Source: Epichloe hybrida (taxonomy: Eukaryota; Ascomycota; Sordariomycetes; Hypocreales; Clavicipitaceae). Taken from it: a DNA stretch of 64,000 nucleotides. This document shows, in pieces, positions 24,287-36,687 of the stretch (position 1 is the first letter of the stretch; each line of letters begins with the position of its first letter). Under the pieces are notes generated by a model. The model saw only the letters and a program-made list of their open reading frames with translations, was not told where the DNA came from and did not search any database. The position numbers and the translations under genes were made by a program. The stretch lies in the NCBI GenBank assembly GCA_019022495.1, contig JAFEKR010000028.1, positions 248,001 through 312,000 on the forward strand, read 5' to 3'.

Positions 24287-24579
24287 GGGTACGGGACGGG
24301 AGACTGGTTATTGCGTGTTCGTGATCGTAATCGTAATCGTTGTAAGAAAAAAAAAAAAAAAAAAAAAAAAAAGGAAGAAAGGCAGAAAATTCTTGGAAAC
24401 GGGTTTGATGTGATGAAGCTCTAAAAGCATGCCATGCATGCATGGATGGATAGGCGTACCCCCCCACATCACCACGTCTTATCGATAAAGCACATCATAC
24501 CCCACCACGTTCTTTTTGCTTCTTTGCTCCCCTCTCCCCTGCCCACCTCTAACAACAAAAACTGACTGCAATGGCCAAA

Positions 24580-24742
24580 TACGTACAATACACCCTCTGA
24601 ATTATTTTACAAATCTACATGACAGGGGTAATTAAGCCAATCAGATATTAGACGGGAAATGAAGGTAATAAGGGCTAGGATTAATAACTGGGGCATGTAG
24701 ATTTGTAAAATAATTCAGGGGGGGGGGGGTGCATTGTACGTA
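24580..24742. mobile_element. MITE-like inverted-repeat element flanked by TA
   Basis: Two long terminal inverted repeats (left 24582-24621, right 24694-24740) share CGTACAAT.CACC at the outer ends and TGAATTATTTTACAAATCTA at the inner ends, differing mainly by a C/G homopolymer (12 G on the right arm, 24718-24729) and one transition. Each outer end is bordered by the dinucleotide TA (24580-24581 and 24741-24742), the target-site duplication typical of Tc1/mariner-type elements. The internal 70 bp is non-coding. Total about 159 bp, so non-autonomous. It sits in the TAP42-TOP2 spacer. No transposase is visible in the window. Confidence 0.8.
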
Positions 24743-24946
24743 GTATCATATCAGGGTCGATCTTCCAAGAGCAGTGTATTAAGCAAAGCTCTAGCATAAC
24801 AAGAAGTAGATTGTAAGCAATATACATTGAATCCGTCCAACGCCCCAAGGCCTTCTTCCCCAAACCAAACCGGCCTGTTCCACAAAAACTCGTCCCAACC
24901 CAATCCAACTGTAGCAATAAATCACATAGTAGTACTTTGAGAAAAT

Positions 24947-27900
24947 CTAATCGTCGCTCATCTCAAACGGATCGTCGCTCTCTCCTTGCGTTGCAGACGA
25001 GTCTTCGTCCACGATCACTGGTCGCTTGGCGGCGGCGGCTCGGCCAGGGCGACCACGGGCGGCGGACTTGGGTTTGGAGATGGGAGACGGAGGCTCATCC
25101 AATTCATCATGTTCATCATCATCATCATCATCAGAGTCCATCTGAGCGCTTGCTTTGACCCCCCGAATCTTCTTTTTGGCAGCATATGCTTTGGCAGCAG
25201 GTGACAGCGTCGTGGCCTTGGGCGCCGCCTTTGGTTTCCTCGGTTCTGCCTTCGCCTTGGACGCCGCAGGCTTGGCTCGAGCCTTCTTAACCGGCGCCAG
25301 GCCGCTGTCTGCTTTCGCCACCACCGCCTTGGCCACCTGCGTCACCAGTTCATCGTCTGACTCAATCTGTTCTTGACCATCTAAATCTTTCGTGGCTGTC
25401 TTGCGGGGAGACGACTTGGCAAGTAGCTCGTAGTTGGTCTCGTCGTGGCTGTCGATGTCCATCGCTGACTTGGACGGCTTTGTCTTGGGCCTTTGAAGGC
25501 TGCTCAAACCAGCATTGCCATGGCTTGATTCTGGTCGATTCTTATTCATAGTGTGTAGGCCAACTCGTCCGGCGTCATCCGTGGCCGACTTGGGCATTCC
25601 CTTTACCATGGAGCCGATGTCTCCCAGCAAGAAGTCATCATCGTCGTCTTCACTATCTGACGACACATCGAACAAAGTCTTTGCCTTGGACGCTGCAGCT
25701 CGTTTTGTCGGCCTGATTATCTCGGCCTCTTCTGATTGCGATTGCGATTGCGATTGCGGTTGCGAAGCAGATTGCGATTGGACTAGTTCAGTAGCTGGTG
25801 CGGCCGCGGGCTTACTTCGACTGAGAGCCACAAAGTCATCGTCGGAGAAGTTGTCAGATAAGTCCACAACGTCATCCTTGGGCTCCTTCTTCGTCTTTGA
25901 GCTAAACATTTCGGCAAATCTTTGAGCACTCTTCGTCTCAACCTTGACCTTCGGCGCGGCTTTGGCGGTTGCCGTTGCAGTTACCGCCACCGCCTTCGCT
26001 TTACCGCGTGGCTTCTTCTCTGGAGCATAATCGTCGTCACCCTTCGCCTTGCGCGAACGACCCGCACCAATCTTCTTGGACACTCGTCGCCCCATACGGC
26101 GAATTTGCGTCTGAAGTTCCGCTTCAAGAGCAATTTGAGCATTCCACTCAGCCATGAACTCGTCGAGATCTGCACACCAGAGATCCTTTTCACTCTTGGC
26201 CAGAAGATCTTCATGTTCAGCCTTCTTCAAAGCGATTGCGTGGTTTAGCTTGTCCAACCTTTCCGCGGTAAGCGCCCATATTGGCATCTGCACGCACACT
26301 CCTGGTTAGAGCCTGACTCGCGACTATTATCAACTCATCTGATGGAAAGTTGGGGGGTAGACTTACCGAAAGCAAATAATCGTAATCACGAGCACCACCG
26401 GCAGCTGCAGCGTCGTCATCGCCATCGCCATCATCATCATTCTCAGCGTCAGACTTGCCGATTTCATCTGTGGATGTCTTGTTTTGACCATTCGGCGGGA
26501 ATGCTTCATATTTTCGTTCCCGAAGCTCTTGTACTAGCAGGGCCTTTCTCTTCCTAGCTACAACAAGATCACCGTCGTTTATCTCCTTTATAAACCGCGC
26601 TTGGTTCTTAAGTTTGCGATAATCCGCGTGGAAGACGCCAAGCCAGTATTGCTGTACCGAAAGAATTAGCCAAGGCTCGTTCACACTGAGCTTATTGGGG
26701 GGTACTCTTACCTTTCTGTCGGCGTACATCTGAATTCTGTGGTTATAGTATTCCTCCAAGATGTCCTCGACCTTTTCGTATTTTCGGATCTGTCCTCTAG
26801 TGTCGAACGCAACCAAGTTAGAGGTGGCAATCTGCTTCGTGAGCTTGAAGCGCTCTAGCAGCCCTTCCTCTAGGATCTTGGGTATGTGCTTCTCATCTAC
26901 CATTATTTCAAAGTGGACTGTCTTGTGGTCGTTGAACTCTTTGTAATCCTTGATCCAACTCGGCCCATCCACACCGCTGATGACCTTTTCGAGCTTCGTC
27001 TTGAAATCATCCGTCCACATGCGGATTGGCAATTCAGTGATTACGATCTCATTTGGATTCTGGTCATTCTGGTAGGCGATACCATTGAACTTGTACCTAT
27101 CGGGGCCCGCAAGTTCTGGATTGCCTTTCCAGCCTCGGAACCATGGCGTCATGGTTTCGAACGGCTTCTCCTCAGTGTCTTCATCCAGACGACCCATACG
27201 ACGTCTCAAGTTCTTGACAATCTCCTCCGGGTGATAATTGGGAATGCTCGTGCTCCATCCGGTTCCGATACCATCGGCACCATTGACAAGAACCATGGGA
27301 ATAATAGGAGAATAGACCTCTGGTTCAATCCGCTTGTCATCATCATACTGATGCTTGAGGCTGGGCTCATCCATGGGGGAAAAGATCTTCTTGGCGAAAG
27401 GTGCCAGGCGGGTGAAGGTATAACGAGGACTAGCGGCATCGGAACCACCTGCGAGACGGGAACCGAAGTTACCGCTTGGCTCCAGGATATTAATATTGTT
27501 GGATCCAATAAAATTCTGTGCCAAGCCGATAATCGTCTGTTGCAGCGAGGCCTCACCGTGGTGATATGCAGTCTGCTCAGAGACGTAACCAGCGAGTTCC
27601 ACAACCTTTTTATCCTTGACCAGATTTCGCTTAAAGCAAGCATAGAGAACCTTTCGCTGACCAGGTTTCAAGCCGTCAATGACGGACGGGATGGAACGCA
27701 TGTTATCGGCCATACTGAAAAGGATGAGTTCTTTACTAACAAAGTCTCTGTAGGTGATGGCCTTTGTAGAATGATCTAGGAAGGTGCCAGGAATAAAGTT
27801 TCCGAGCCATTCCTTTCGAGCATCTGCCTTCTTTTTTGAAAATACAAGGTCAAAGAGGTCCGCCTCTTCTGGCTTCATGACGTCAAATTCCTTGAGATGA

Positions 27901-30353
27901 TCGTCTAGATTCGTGAAATACACCTGAGCATCTTCGTTGGAACTAGTTCCCAGACCCTTGAAGTATTTGGACTGCCATCTGGAAAGCTCGCTTTTGTGTG
28001 ATTGTTTCCATTCTTCGTATTGCGGCTGAGTGAAAAAAGACTTGAGCTTCTTGGGTTTTTTAGGATCGGGGCCCTGCCAAATTTTGACAATTGGCGTGAT
28101 GAATTCTCGGAAAAATTCAGGAATCTGAAGCAGTGAAGGAAACTGAACCTGCAGGAAATTGATCAGCAGACCCTTGATATGACTACCGTCATGATCCTGA
28201 TCTGCCATGATCATGAGGTGACCATAGCGAAGACCCTTTGTGTCCGTGTATACTTGTTTATGTTTCAAGCCTAAAAATTGTTTTATGTTCTGGATCTCCT
28301 GATTCTTGGAGATCTGATCGATGGATGCGTCTCTGACGTTGAGCAATTTACCACGGAGTGGGAAGACGCCGATTCGATCAGGATCAAGAATTGCTCGTCC
28401 AGACACGGCGAGACCCTTGGCAGAGTCACCTTCAGTCAGGATAAGAGTGCATTCATGGCCTCGTCGAGTGCCAGCCAAGTTAGCCTCGACCAGTTTGGCG
28501 TTGCTAACTCTGGCTCGCTTGCTACCATCACTCTTTGACATCATCTTGTCGGCCTTCTTCTGGGCAAATTCCATGATGTTCCGAATGGCATCAGATTTGG
28601 CAATCGTTTTCAAGAAACTGTCTCCCAGGGCGCACTTGCTTCCAAACTGACTGACCTTGGTTGTGAGCTGCTCTTTGGTTTGCGAGTTGAAAGCTGGGTT
28701 GGTGATCAAACAATTGACAAAGATGAAGATGTGATTACGGAGATGGCTTTGCTTAAGACTGTGGCCTTTCTTGGCTTTGTCAAGAGCCTTTAGCAAAGAG
28801 CCGGTAATCTGATCAGCAATGTAGTTGACATGTGTGCCACCAGAAGTCGTAGCGATCGAATTGACGAATGAGACTTGCTGGAAATTTCCGTCAGATACCG
28901 TGAAACCAACTTCCCAGCGAGGATGGCCCTTGTCCTTGTCTATCTCAACGGTGCATGTTGGGCTGCCACCCTCCTCCGCAGTTCGCCCAGCAGCAATGGA
29001 TTTGGCATACAGGTCGCAGTACGATTTGAAGTCCTTGATCTTGATCTGCTCGCCATTGAGGAACACCTTCACCGAGCGGACTGTCCCTGCCATATCATAT
29101 ACTCGGCGGTAGAGAAGAGACTCTAGATCGTCATCAATACCGTCAGGCATGGAAAAGCGATTATAGTCTGGCTTGAAAGTGATGCGAACAAAATCAGAAG
29201 TTTTGCTTGACGTGATTTTTGCCTTTTGCATCTTTTGCATGTTGTTGGTCCACGTCTGCTTGTACCTCTTTCCATTTTTACTGTCTTGGCATTCCAAGGT
29301 GAATTCTGTGCTGAAAACATTGCAAAGTTTCGCACCATAACCGTTACGACCACCAACCGTTCTTTGCTCCCTGTCGTCAAAATTGGATCCAGCCAACAAG
29401 TGACCGAAAAGGAGTTCTGGGATATATATCTTCTCCTTTTCGTGAACCTCAACCGGAATTCCTTTGCCATTATTCTCTACACTGATTTCTCCAGATTCGC
29501 GATTAATAGTGATCTTCATGTGGGACATGGAGCTGTCATTTTGCTTGTTGTCGGCAGCGTTGACGAGAATCTCATCAAAGATCTTGTAAAGACCTGGAAC
29601 GAAAGTAACATTCTTGTACTCCATCAGCGACGCTTCTTTGTTGTACACCCACATGAGTTGTTCTGTCTTCTCAACCGATCCGATATAGGTGTCGGGTCGT
29701 TTGATGATATGCTCAAGCTGAGTGAGCTTCTGATATTGCTCAGTCGCCGTCTTTGATTTGGACGATTTTGGTGTCGCTTTCGCGGGAGTGTCGACAATCA
29801 CGCTGTCATTCTCGACTTCTGCCAGAGGAACGCCGCTCGACTTCTTCGGCGGCGGGGCCTTCTTCTGCTTCTTAGAGCTTGGAGGGGTGTGTGAAAAGCC
29901 AGAATTGTTGCCTCCTAGGGAATCCTCGTCATCGCTTTCCGGCTTCGGGCGCTTCGCGGGCGCTTTAGATTTCAACTTTGTTTGCACCATCTTTTTGCCA
30001 GAAGACTTGGCTGCCGCCTTTGGCTTTGATTTCTGGATGTCAGACGTTAGCGACGGGCTTGGTCTGCTGTCTGTGTTCGAAGCCAGCAACCTGCCAGGCA
30101 GCGTATCCTCGCTGGGGGATGCTTATTCTGTGCCAACCCAGGGTTTCTCATTGAAAGCGACAGGTTTCCTCGGCGCACGCAAAACCAAGGACTCGAATTT
30201 GCAGTGTGCAGAATGTGCCGATTTAGGCAGCCAGCCCAAACAGCTGGCAGCCTGTCACCTCTTTTTTCAGAATGCTCTCACCTTTTCAGGAACATACACA
30301 TCGGATTCCTCGCCCAAACTGAAAGCGGGATCGGACATATCGTCTAGGTCCAT
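24947..30353 (-). CDS. TOP2: DNA topoisomerase II
   Basis: ATP-dependent type IIA topoisomerase that passes one duplex through another; nuclear and essential. Four exons: 30282-30353, 26712-30032, 26367-26651 and 24947-26287; introns 249, 60 and 79 bp; product 1672 aa. Domains in order: acidic/basic N-terminal extension; GHKL ATPase (about 110-480) with DEILVNAADNKQND and GRNGYGAKL; Toprim with LTEGDSAKG (about 558) and DQDHDGSH (about 633); winged helix with the catalytic tyrosine in SPRYTFTRL (about 893); long coiled domain; and a charged C-terminal region (about 1260-1672) with repeated acidic and K/P/A-rich blocks. The 24-codon first exon encodes MDLDDMSDPAF. The 60-nt intron (26652-26711) has no in-frame stop; it is inferred because its removal restores DRKQYWLGV. 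Confidence 0.96.
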
Positions 30354-32720
30354 CTTGACAGCAATTCTGAAACTGCACCTGGAATAGAACCCGGGACAAT
30401 TTTATAGTGAGGGAACAATATCAGCAGAACAAAAGTTGTATGTCAACTTTCCGACAGCAAATTGTTGAATGGCATTCAAGGGAAGGAATTGTTGCGCCAG
30501 TAGGTTGAAGCAATGTGTGATCCGTCGAAGCTCATTGACATGACCAGTCGACATGCGGCTTGGTGATGGCCTTTGGTTGTTATTGTTGTTGTTGTGTTGT
30601 TGTTGTTGTTCTTGTCCGCAACCGATGCCAATTCGCGTCAACAATTGACTTTGACGCGACTTGCCTTGCTTGGCCTCCTCGAATCCGTCAACGAACAGGG
30701 GTCGTGAATTTCTGCCTCAGGCTTGCACCTTGGAAACGGGCATACCCGGCCATACCCTTGTCGGGACCCACCTGCCATGTCGCTCTTCGACCCAAAATAA
30801 AACAGATCTGAGATGATGATGTCCTTGTAAATCTCGTGTCATTTTCTGCATCAAGCGATCAGTTAGTTTTATTGGAAATTGGACGCGCAAACTCGCACCC
30901 TTGCTTACCATCACTTGTCCTGCACGCGAAACTTCTTTCCGTGTAGGCCGTAGAAACTGAGATGCAAACACGACGAAGCTGCATAGCTACAAGTACGACG
31001 AGTATCTCGCATCGTATGATCTTTGCACATAGATGCGTACTTGGTCAAGGTTCTTGGCGCAGATCACGCTTACAAAGGAAGCAAGCCAGCATCCTATAAA
31101 GAAGTAACGCACGATGTGAGGACTTTGTGTCAATTTTGCCGCAGTGATTGGATGATATACAAACAACAGAGATAACCCCGGCTCTACTCTACTAGCATGG
31201 ATCACCAACCTAACTCCTCGACAATGTATCTCAGATACTTGGGTCTCAAACATGAGCCATGTGTCTGTACGCCCCTGGGCATTTGAACGGTTTCTAGCGC
31301 CCTTCTATCGGAGAATTAGACCCCGACACGCTACAGAAGAGGATTGTTCTACACGTTTCTTCCTTTCCGTGCCAGAAGAATTGAAGGCATTACGGAGAGA
31401 TTCCATCAAGCTACCATGTACCAGAGCAAATTAAGTGCAACTATCGGCTACGAGCAGCGGTGATGTGGGTAAGTCATGGCTCCAAGTGTAACCGACGGGA
31501 TTCAAGGGTGAGTGAGCAAGTGAGTCAGTAGGAGCGACTTGCAGATGCCCGCCAAGATGGCACATTTCACTTTTGACAGGAAAGGAGTGACTATTCCCCA
31601 AGAAGCTTCAGGTCTCCCAAGAAGCAAACAACCATGATGGCCACGTGTTTTCTGACTCTCTCACCCACAGGCTTGCTGACTCGTCGGTTACACAACACCT
31701 CAATGTACATCGCAACATTTGTCGCACATTTTGAATCAGACGGAATCCTTGACGTTTGTCATGATGCGACTACCCGAGCACTGCATTCAAATCCATGATA
31801 CAGCAATCCATCAAACAGACGCCCCCCTCCCCTTCGAATCCCTCACGCTATGAATCCCGACAGAGTTCTGCCATCTCAATTTGGTCATTTCATCTACCAG
31901 CAATCCTGATTAAAAATACGAAGTGAATAGGATGATTTGTATACACCTTGTTCCTGATTACTCATGATTCCACTCACCTTGTTCTAAACATCACATAGAC
32001 TCCTCGGTGTACATCATCTGTGCTCGCCGAAAGTATGAAACATTCCTGGAATGGTTGCCGAATCCATCTCGGTATCACATTCTGGCGAAAGTTGCGGGAT
32101 GAGGCGGGGCCGTCAATGAGATATGACCCGTGTCCGATGCCACTGCAACTGCTTGGGCATTGTTGGGTTCAACAGGAGGCAAACCGACGGCAGTTGACTT
32201 GTGGGCTTGGCCAACGAATACTGTAAAGAAAGACGCAGTACTTACTGTCCCACGTCTTTCAAGGCAGGAATTATTTCCTCCGAGGGTGTACATACAACGC
32301 AATTGTCCAGCGATGGCCAACTGCTAAAGCTGGTGGCAGGACACTTTTTTCAGGCCGAATTCCGTCCTCCGGTACACGTGCTTACCTGATATGACCTCTA
32401 CCTACCAATTGCATCTAGTTTTATTCCGGGAAACAAAAGACTACAGTATAAGTCTCGATGAGAAAAGGGCAATCATCTTCTATACGGTTCACAAGGCACA
32501 CCACTTCCATCTTTAAGACCTTTGGTTAGTGTGAGTTCTTTCCACGAGTACTCTTTTACCCAGGTATTGCTAAGGCACAAGCACCCTGTACTATTATATC
32601 GATCATTGAGAAATTTTGGATTGGTCAATTCGAGACTGTTCACAGAGGAATCTCTTAACATGCTTCCGATCCGAGTCGCACGTAGCCGTTTTGAAACCGA
32701 TAAAGAAGTTTCTGTTCACG
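30354..32720. other. Divergent spacer, no gene recognised (2.4 kb)
   Basis: Separates the 5' ends of TOP2 (minus) and the APSES gene (plus). Contains a TTG/TTA microsatellite at about 30573-30613. Open frames are short (60-90 codons) and without family resemblance. The long leader next to a regulatory gene could hold upstream ORFs or regulatory sites, but I cannot single any out. Confidence 0.5.
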
Positions 32721-34261
32721 ATGCTTTCTATCGAGGAATTACTGAACCCATTGGATCCCACTTTTAACGACGACGAAGATCTTCAAATATCAATACAGCA
32801 GCAGAGACATGCTTTTCCTCATGACGGACTCTCTGTTACCGACAGTATACCAAGAAATTCTAGGGAAGAGCCTAGTCGGGACGTCAAACACAAATACCCT
32901 TCCACGCCGGCTGCAAAGGGACCTATCAACTTTCCTCCATTCGAAGAGGTCAATGAAGAAGCAGTCAGAGAAATCATCAAATACCGAATACCTCAATTTG
33001 GCTACATCCACAGAAGTTGTGAGCACATTCCATACAACAGTTCCAAGAGAGACTTCTCTTCCAAGACTGGTCGAGAATTCATTGAAGGTGCGTGTACTCT
33101 TATTGCTACGCTAGGTCTCGACTAAGAGAACACAACAGCATTCAGGTATACCTTTCAGGTTCCTGATCAGGCGCCTGTATACACAGTCATGTGGGACTAC
33201 AGCATTGGTCTCGTTCGAATGACGCCTTTCTTCAAATCAATGGGATACGCCAAGGTAGATTCGGTCGAACCACACAACTTCGTTTCGGGCCAAGCAAATC
33301 ATTCACATCACAGACCAAGCCATCTCAAGCTTTGGACAAGAATCAGGGCTTGCGAGATGTATGCCCGAGCATCACGGGGGGAGCAGTTCTAGCTCAAGGT
33401 ACGTGTGCCAATACGAAGACAACGAGGACATACTGGATGGAATTTGATATGGATGCAGGATACTGGATGCCATTCTATTGTGCCAGAGCACTGTGTGCGA
33501 CATTTTGTCACGGAATTTCTGGAGCTCTAATTCCGCTTTTCGGACCCGACTTTCCATCAGATTGTACATTGCCAGCATCACCACACTTCGGTGATATGAT
33601 GATCAGCAAGCAGCTGATTAATGAAGCTTCGGAGAAAGGCTCCAAGCCACCGGAACGACAGCCAGCCACGTCACGACCCGCAAGCGTGCCCATGACGGTT
33701 CCATTGAGCATGCCTTCACTTGGCACAGCGCAACCACACTATGACGTGAATGTGACCAGGAAAAGGCACAGGGATACAAGAGAGCCCGACCACAAGACCA
33801 GCCACAGTTCGATGACCATGTTGTCAGGCTTAGACACGAGTGTGACCGACGTGGCCGGCCTATCACGACCAGATGGTGAGGATTGCGAGGAGGGACATTG
33901 CTCAGACAAAAATCAACCCGATTCCTCTAGCTCCCACACCCAGAAAATATCGACAGACCAGTATTGTATGACGGATAACAAGCGCAAAAGACGGAAACTG
34001 ATCGATGAATTGCCCTCGGGAGAAGAGATGTACATACATAAAGATCGAAACACTTGTGCACGGAGAGCCCTACCTCAGAGCAGGGGGCCAGTCGAGCTGA
34101 AGCGGCGTGGAACGGAGAAGACGTGCCCAGAACATGAACCAGATTACTCAGCTGCCAGCACTCTGGTGCAAATGGGGAACGAAGCAGGGGGAGAGAAGCA
34201 GAAAAGTCACACATCAAGCCCGATGGATAATTCAGCGTCGAGAAGGAGAAGGTCTGTTTGA
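32721..34261 (+). CDS. APSES-type DNA-binding regulator (Xbp1-like)
   Basis: Transcription regulator of the fungal APSES/KilA-N class, closest in pattern to the Xbp1-type repressors. Four exons: 32721-33087, 33139-33254, 33314-33398 and 33459-34261, with introns of 51, 59 and 60 bp; product 456 aa. All four exons contribute to one continuous APSES domain (about residues 100-220): [53 protein letters not shown], and [17 protein letters not shown]. This continuity fixes the splice sites. Downstream is a disordered, serine- and charge-rich half containing a KRKRRK cluster likely to serve as a nuclear localisation signal. The start chosen gives [13 protein letters not shown]; the frame is open upstream but lacks domain content. 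Confidence 0.85.
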
Positions 34262-34440
34262 ACGACAACAAGTTCTCGAGTTTGGAAGAATATAGACCCG
34301 CAATCTAGAATAGGAGAGTTTCCCCAAGGAAACGAATATAGGTGAAATGTTGTTCATTGCAGAATTTCATCTCTCATGTCTCTCGATACCACCCATCCCC
34401 CCCTTCTTCCTGCCTTTCCGCTCTGGCCAAGCTCCTGATT

Positions 34441-35733
34441 TCATTTTGGACGGTCTGCTTTACTCTTTGCCAGTTCCGCCGCCTTGGCCCTTTTGAATTT
34501 TTCAATCCACGAGAGCGCCTTGGCATTTGGCAGGACGTATATCCTCACCACCTCGTCCGCAACCTCTACCCTGCCCGTGCCAAGGACCTTGAGCAACGGC
34601 ACTCTCTTGCCCATCTTGAGCACACCCCCTTCCCTCGTCTCAACATAACACGAGACTCCAGCAACAGTATAGTCACCTCGTTTGTCCCACGGCAGCGGAA
34701 ACACATACGACAAGTGATCCTCCAGCGTCTGCGTCTCGTTGAACGCCTTTACGAAATCCGACTCCAGATCCTCCGGGTACAGCAGCACCGTCGGAAACGC
34801 CAAGCTGCTCGTCGGATCGTCCGGGTCCGGCACGAGCTCCAGCTTGGTGTCCCCCATCTCAGGAGGCTGGGCCGTCGTCCTGGTCGGAATATTGCGCGCC
34901 TTCAGCGCCGCCCGGAGGAGCATCTCCCTCCGCCGGGCAGTGGCCTTGCGCTCAGCCGCCCTCTTGCTCTTGGCGTCCATCTCCCTCGCGCGCATGGCGA
35001 TGTCCTCGGCCACCTGCCTGAGGGGCTTGTTCTCGGCGTCGACGGCGAGGCCCCTCGCGCAGACATCGTCCGCCTCCTCGATCCTGTCCACCTTCAACAG
35101 GGCCTTTGCGCTCCTATAGCACGCCTTCAGGTTGGCGGGGTTGAGGCGCAGCGCCGCCGCGCAATCCGTCCAGCAGCTGCGGTAGTTGCCGAGCTCCAGG
35201 TGGCATGCCGCGCGGTTGACGTGCAGCGCCTCGAGGACTTGTCTCTGCGCGGCGACTTCTTCCTCGGCCGAGTCCTCTACGCCGCCGTTGTCCTCTGGGT
35301 TCCTGGTCGTCTTCCCGCCGCCGCCGCCGCCGCCTTGTTGGTTCCGCTTGCGCTCCTCCAGAGACAGGATCTGGATCCCCTTGGCGTAGAACTCCCGCGC
35401 GTCCACGTACCGTCGTACTTTGAAGCACTCGTTGCCGCGCGCCTTGAAATCGATGCCGTTCTCGAGCGGTGTCCCCTCGTAGCTGAGGGCCTGGAGCGCT
35501 GCAATGTCGTCGTTTTCTTCCATTTCCGTCATGAAGAGAGGGCACTTGTTCAAGTCGGCCATGATCTCCTCGTACGTCTGCTTCTTGACGGGCGGCAGTT
35601 CTGGCTTGGTTGCTTCCGTGGCATCCTGAGCGGCTGCGGCAGCTTCTGTTCCAGAGGACGTGGCACTGCCCGACGTGGCCTTCTCCCCGAGGGTAGTCTT
35701 CTCCATATCATCCGTCATCTCTTCAATCTTCAT
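34441..35733 (-). CDS. CNS1: Hsp70/Hsp90 co-chaperone CNS1 (TTC4 family)
   Basis: TPR co-chaperone binding the C termini of Hsp90/Hsp70 and needed for translation-factor folding in yeast. Intronless; 430 aa from ATG 35733 (MKIEEMTDDME). After an alanine/acidic leader, KKQTYEEIMADLNKCPLF (about 48-65) is the usual entry to the family. Three TPR units follow (about 100-225) with GNECFKVRRYVDAREFYAKG, NRAACHLELGNYRSCWTDC and ACYRSAKALLKVDRIEEADD. A glycine homopolymer linker (G7, encoded by a GCC/GCG run near 35312-35332) interrupts the first and second TPR. The C-terminal wheel domain (about 290-430) ends VPLLKVLGTG and RIYVLPNAKALSWIEKFKR. The gene converges on the APSES gene with about 180 bp between. 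Confidence 0.9.
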   Translation of the reverse strand: MKIEEMTDDMEKTTLGEKATSGSATSSGTEAAAAAQDATEATKPELPPVKKQTYEEIMADLNKCPLFMTEMEENDDIAALQALSYEGTPLENGIDFKARGNECFKVRRYVDAREFYAKGIQILSLEERKRNQQGGGGGGGKTTRNPEDNGGVEDSAEEEVAAQRQVLEALHVNRAACHLELGNYRSCWTDCAAALRLNPANLKACYRSAKALLKVDRIEEADDVCARGLAVDAENKPLRQVAEDIAMRAREMDAKSKRAAERKATARRREMLLRAALKARNIPTRTTAQPPEMGDTKLELVPDPDDPTSSLAFPTVLLYPEDLESDFVKAFNETQTLEDHLSYVFPLPWDKRGDYTVAGVSCYVETREGGVLKMGKRVPLLKVLGTGRVEVADEVVRIYVLPNAKALSWIEKFKRAKAAELAKSKADRPK

Positions 35734-36687
35734 CGTTGCTGATGGATGAAACAAGCGGTAGGTGGGGGACAAGGCGCGCACAGGGCCGCTACCAAGAGAT
35801 TTCAAGGGTCAATGTCCGAATAAAATTTGTGCTTGTTGATAATTTTGCTAATCGTACAATTAGAGATGAATAAAACAGAATATCGAGGCCGCTTAGGTTT
35901 GCCGATGTTGTTTGTGGTATCTGTGATGATTGTGATGTGCTCCGACTTTTTCGGTCAAGTGGCGAAAATTTCTCAGGCTTCTTTTCTGAGGAAGAATCAT
36001 CTTACATTTCCCGCAACGACGGTGCAAAACTGTCTGCTCTTCAGAATGGCTCCAGATTGAATTTGAAAAATAATAGGGTGAGATAAAATTCTCATGTTGA
36101 CTCATGCATCATCTCGTCTTTCCAACTCTCTCTACCTCTGCTTCCTGGAATTCCACTAGGTTCCATCGGCTAGCTTGGCTGGACGATGCAGGCCCACTTC
36201 TTGCTCACGTCCTTGTCAACTTCAACATGCACTAGTAGGCAGCATATCTGCGGGAGAAATGTGTTTATAAGTTTCATCTTTATTTTTTCTTTACCCCAGG
36301 TATTCTATGTACCTATCTGTCTCCTTTTATTTCGAGGAGAAAGAAATGTGAACATATTTACACTCTTGAAAAAAAAAAAAAAAAAAACACGCTCCAAACA
36401 CCAGTCCATGCAGTTTATGCTTCGAGTCATGTCAAACAGTCTACCATGGGGCATCTTTGGTGCAACATTCGAATGCAGACCTTTTTAGTTCTCCTTCGAT
36501 CTTTCCCGACCGGTCGCTAGCATCCAATACCTATTCGGAAGCCCGCGTCGTGGAACTGTGACATTCTGGTCACTCTTTTAAGAGTGCCAAATTAGTAGAT
36601 TGCAACAGGTCTGAAACAAGGTCAATTTATGACACATGTCACTTCCTTTATTAGCGATGAGTAAAAACCAACATCAACAACAGAAGA
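35734..36687. other. Spacer, no gene recognised
   Basis: About 1 kb between CNS1 (5' end) and the 3' end of the MFS transporter. AT-rich at 35820-36110; an A18 homopolymer near 36370-36387. No coding signal. Confidence 0.5.

Noticed and set aside
26886..27779. 297-codon plus-strand open frame
   Set aside because: Antisense to the TOP2 breakage-reunion domain.
34342..35742. 466-codon plus-strand open frame
   Set aside because: Antisense to CNS1, whose TPR and wheel-domain signatures are clear; translation is arginine/leucine-rich and matches no family.
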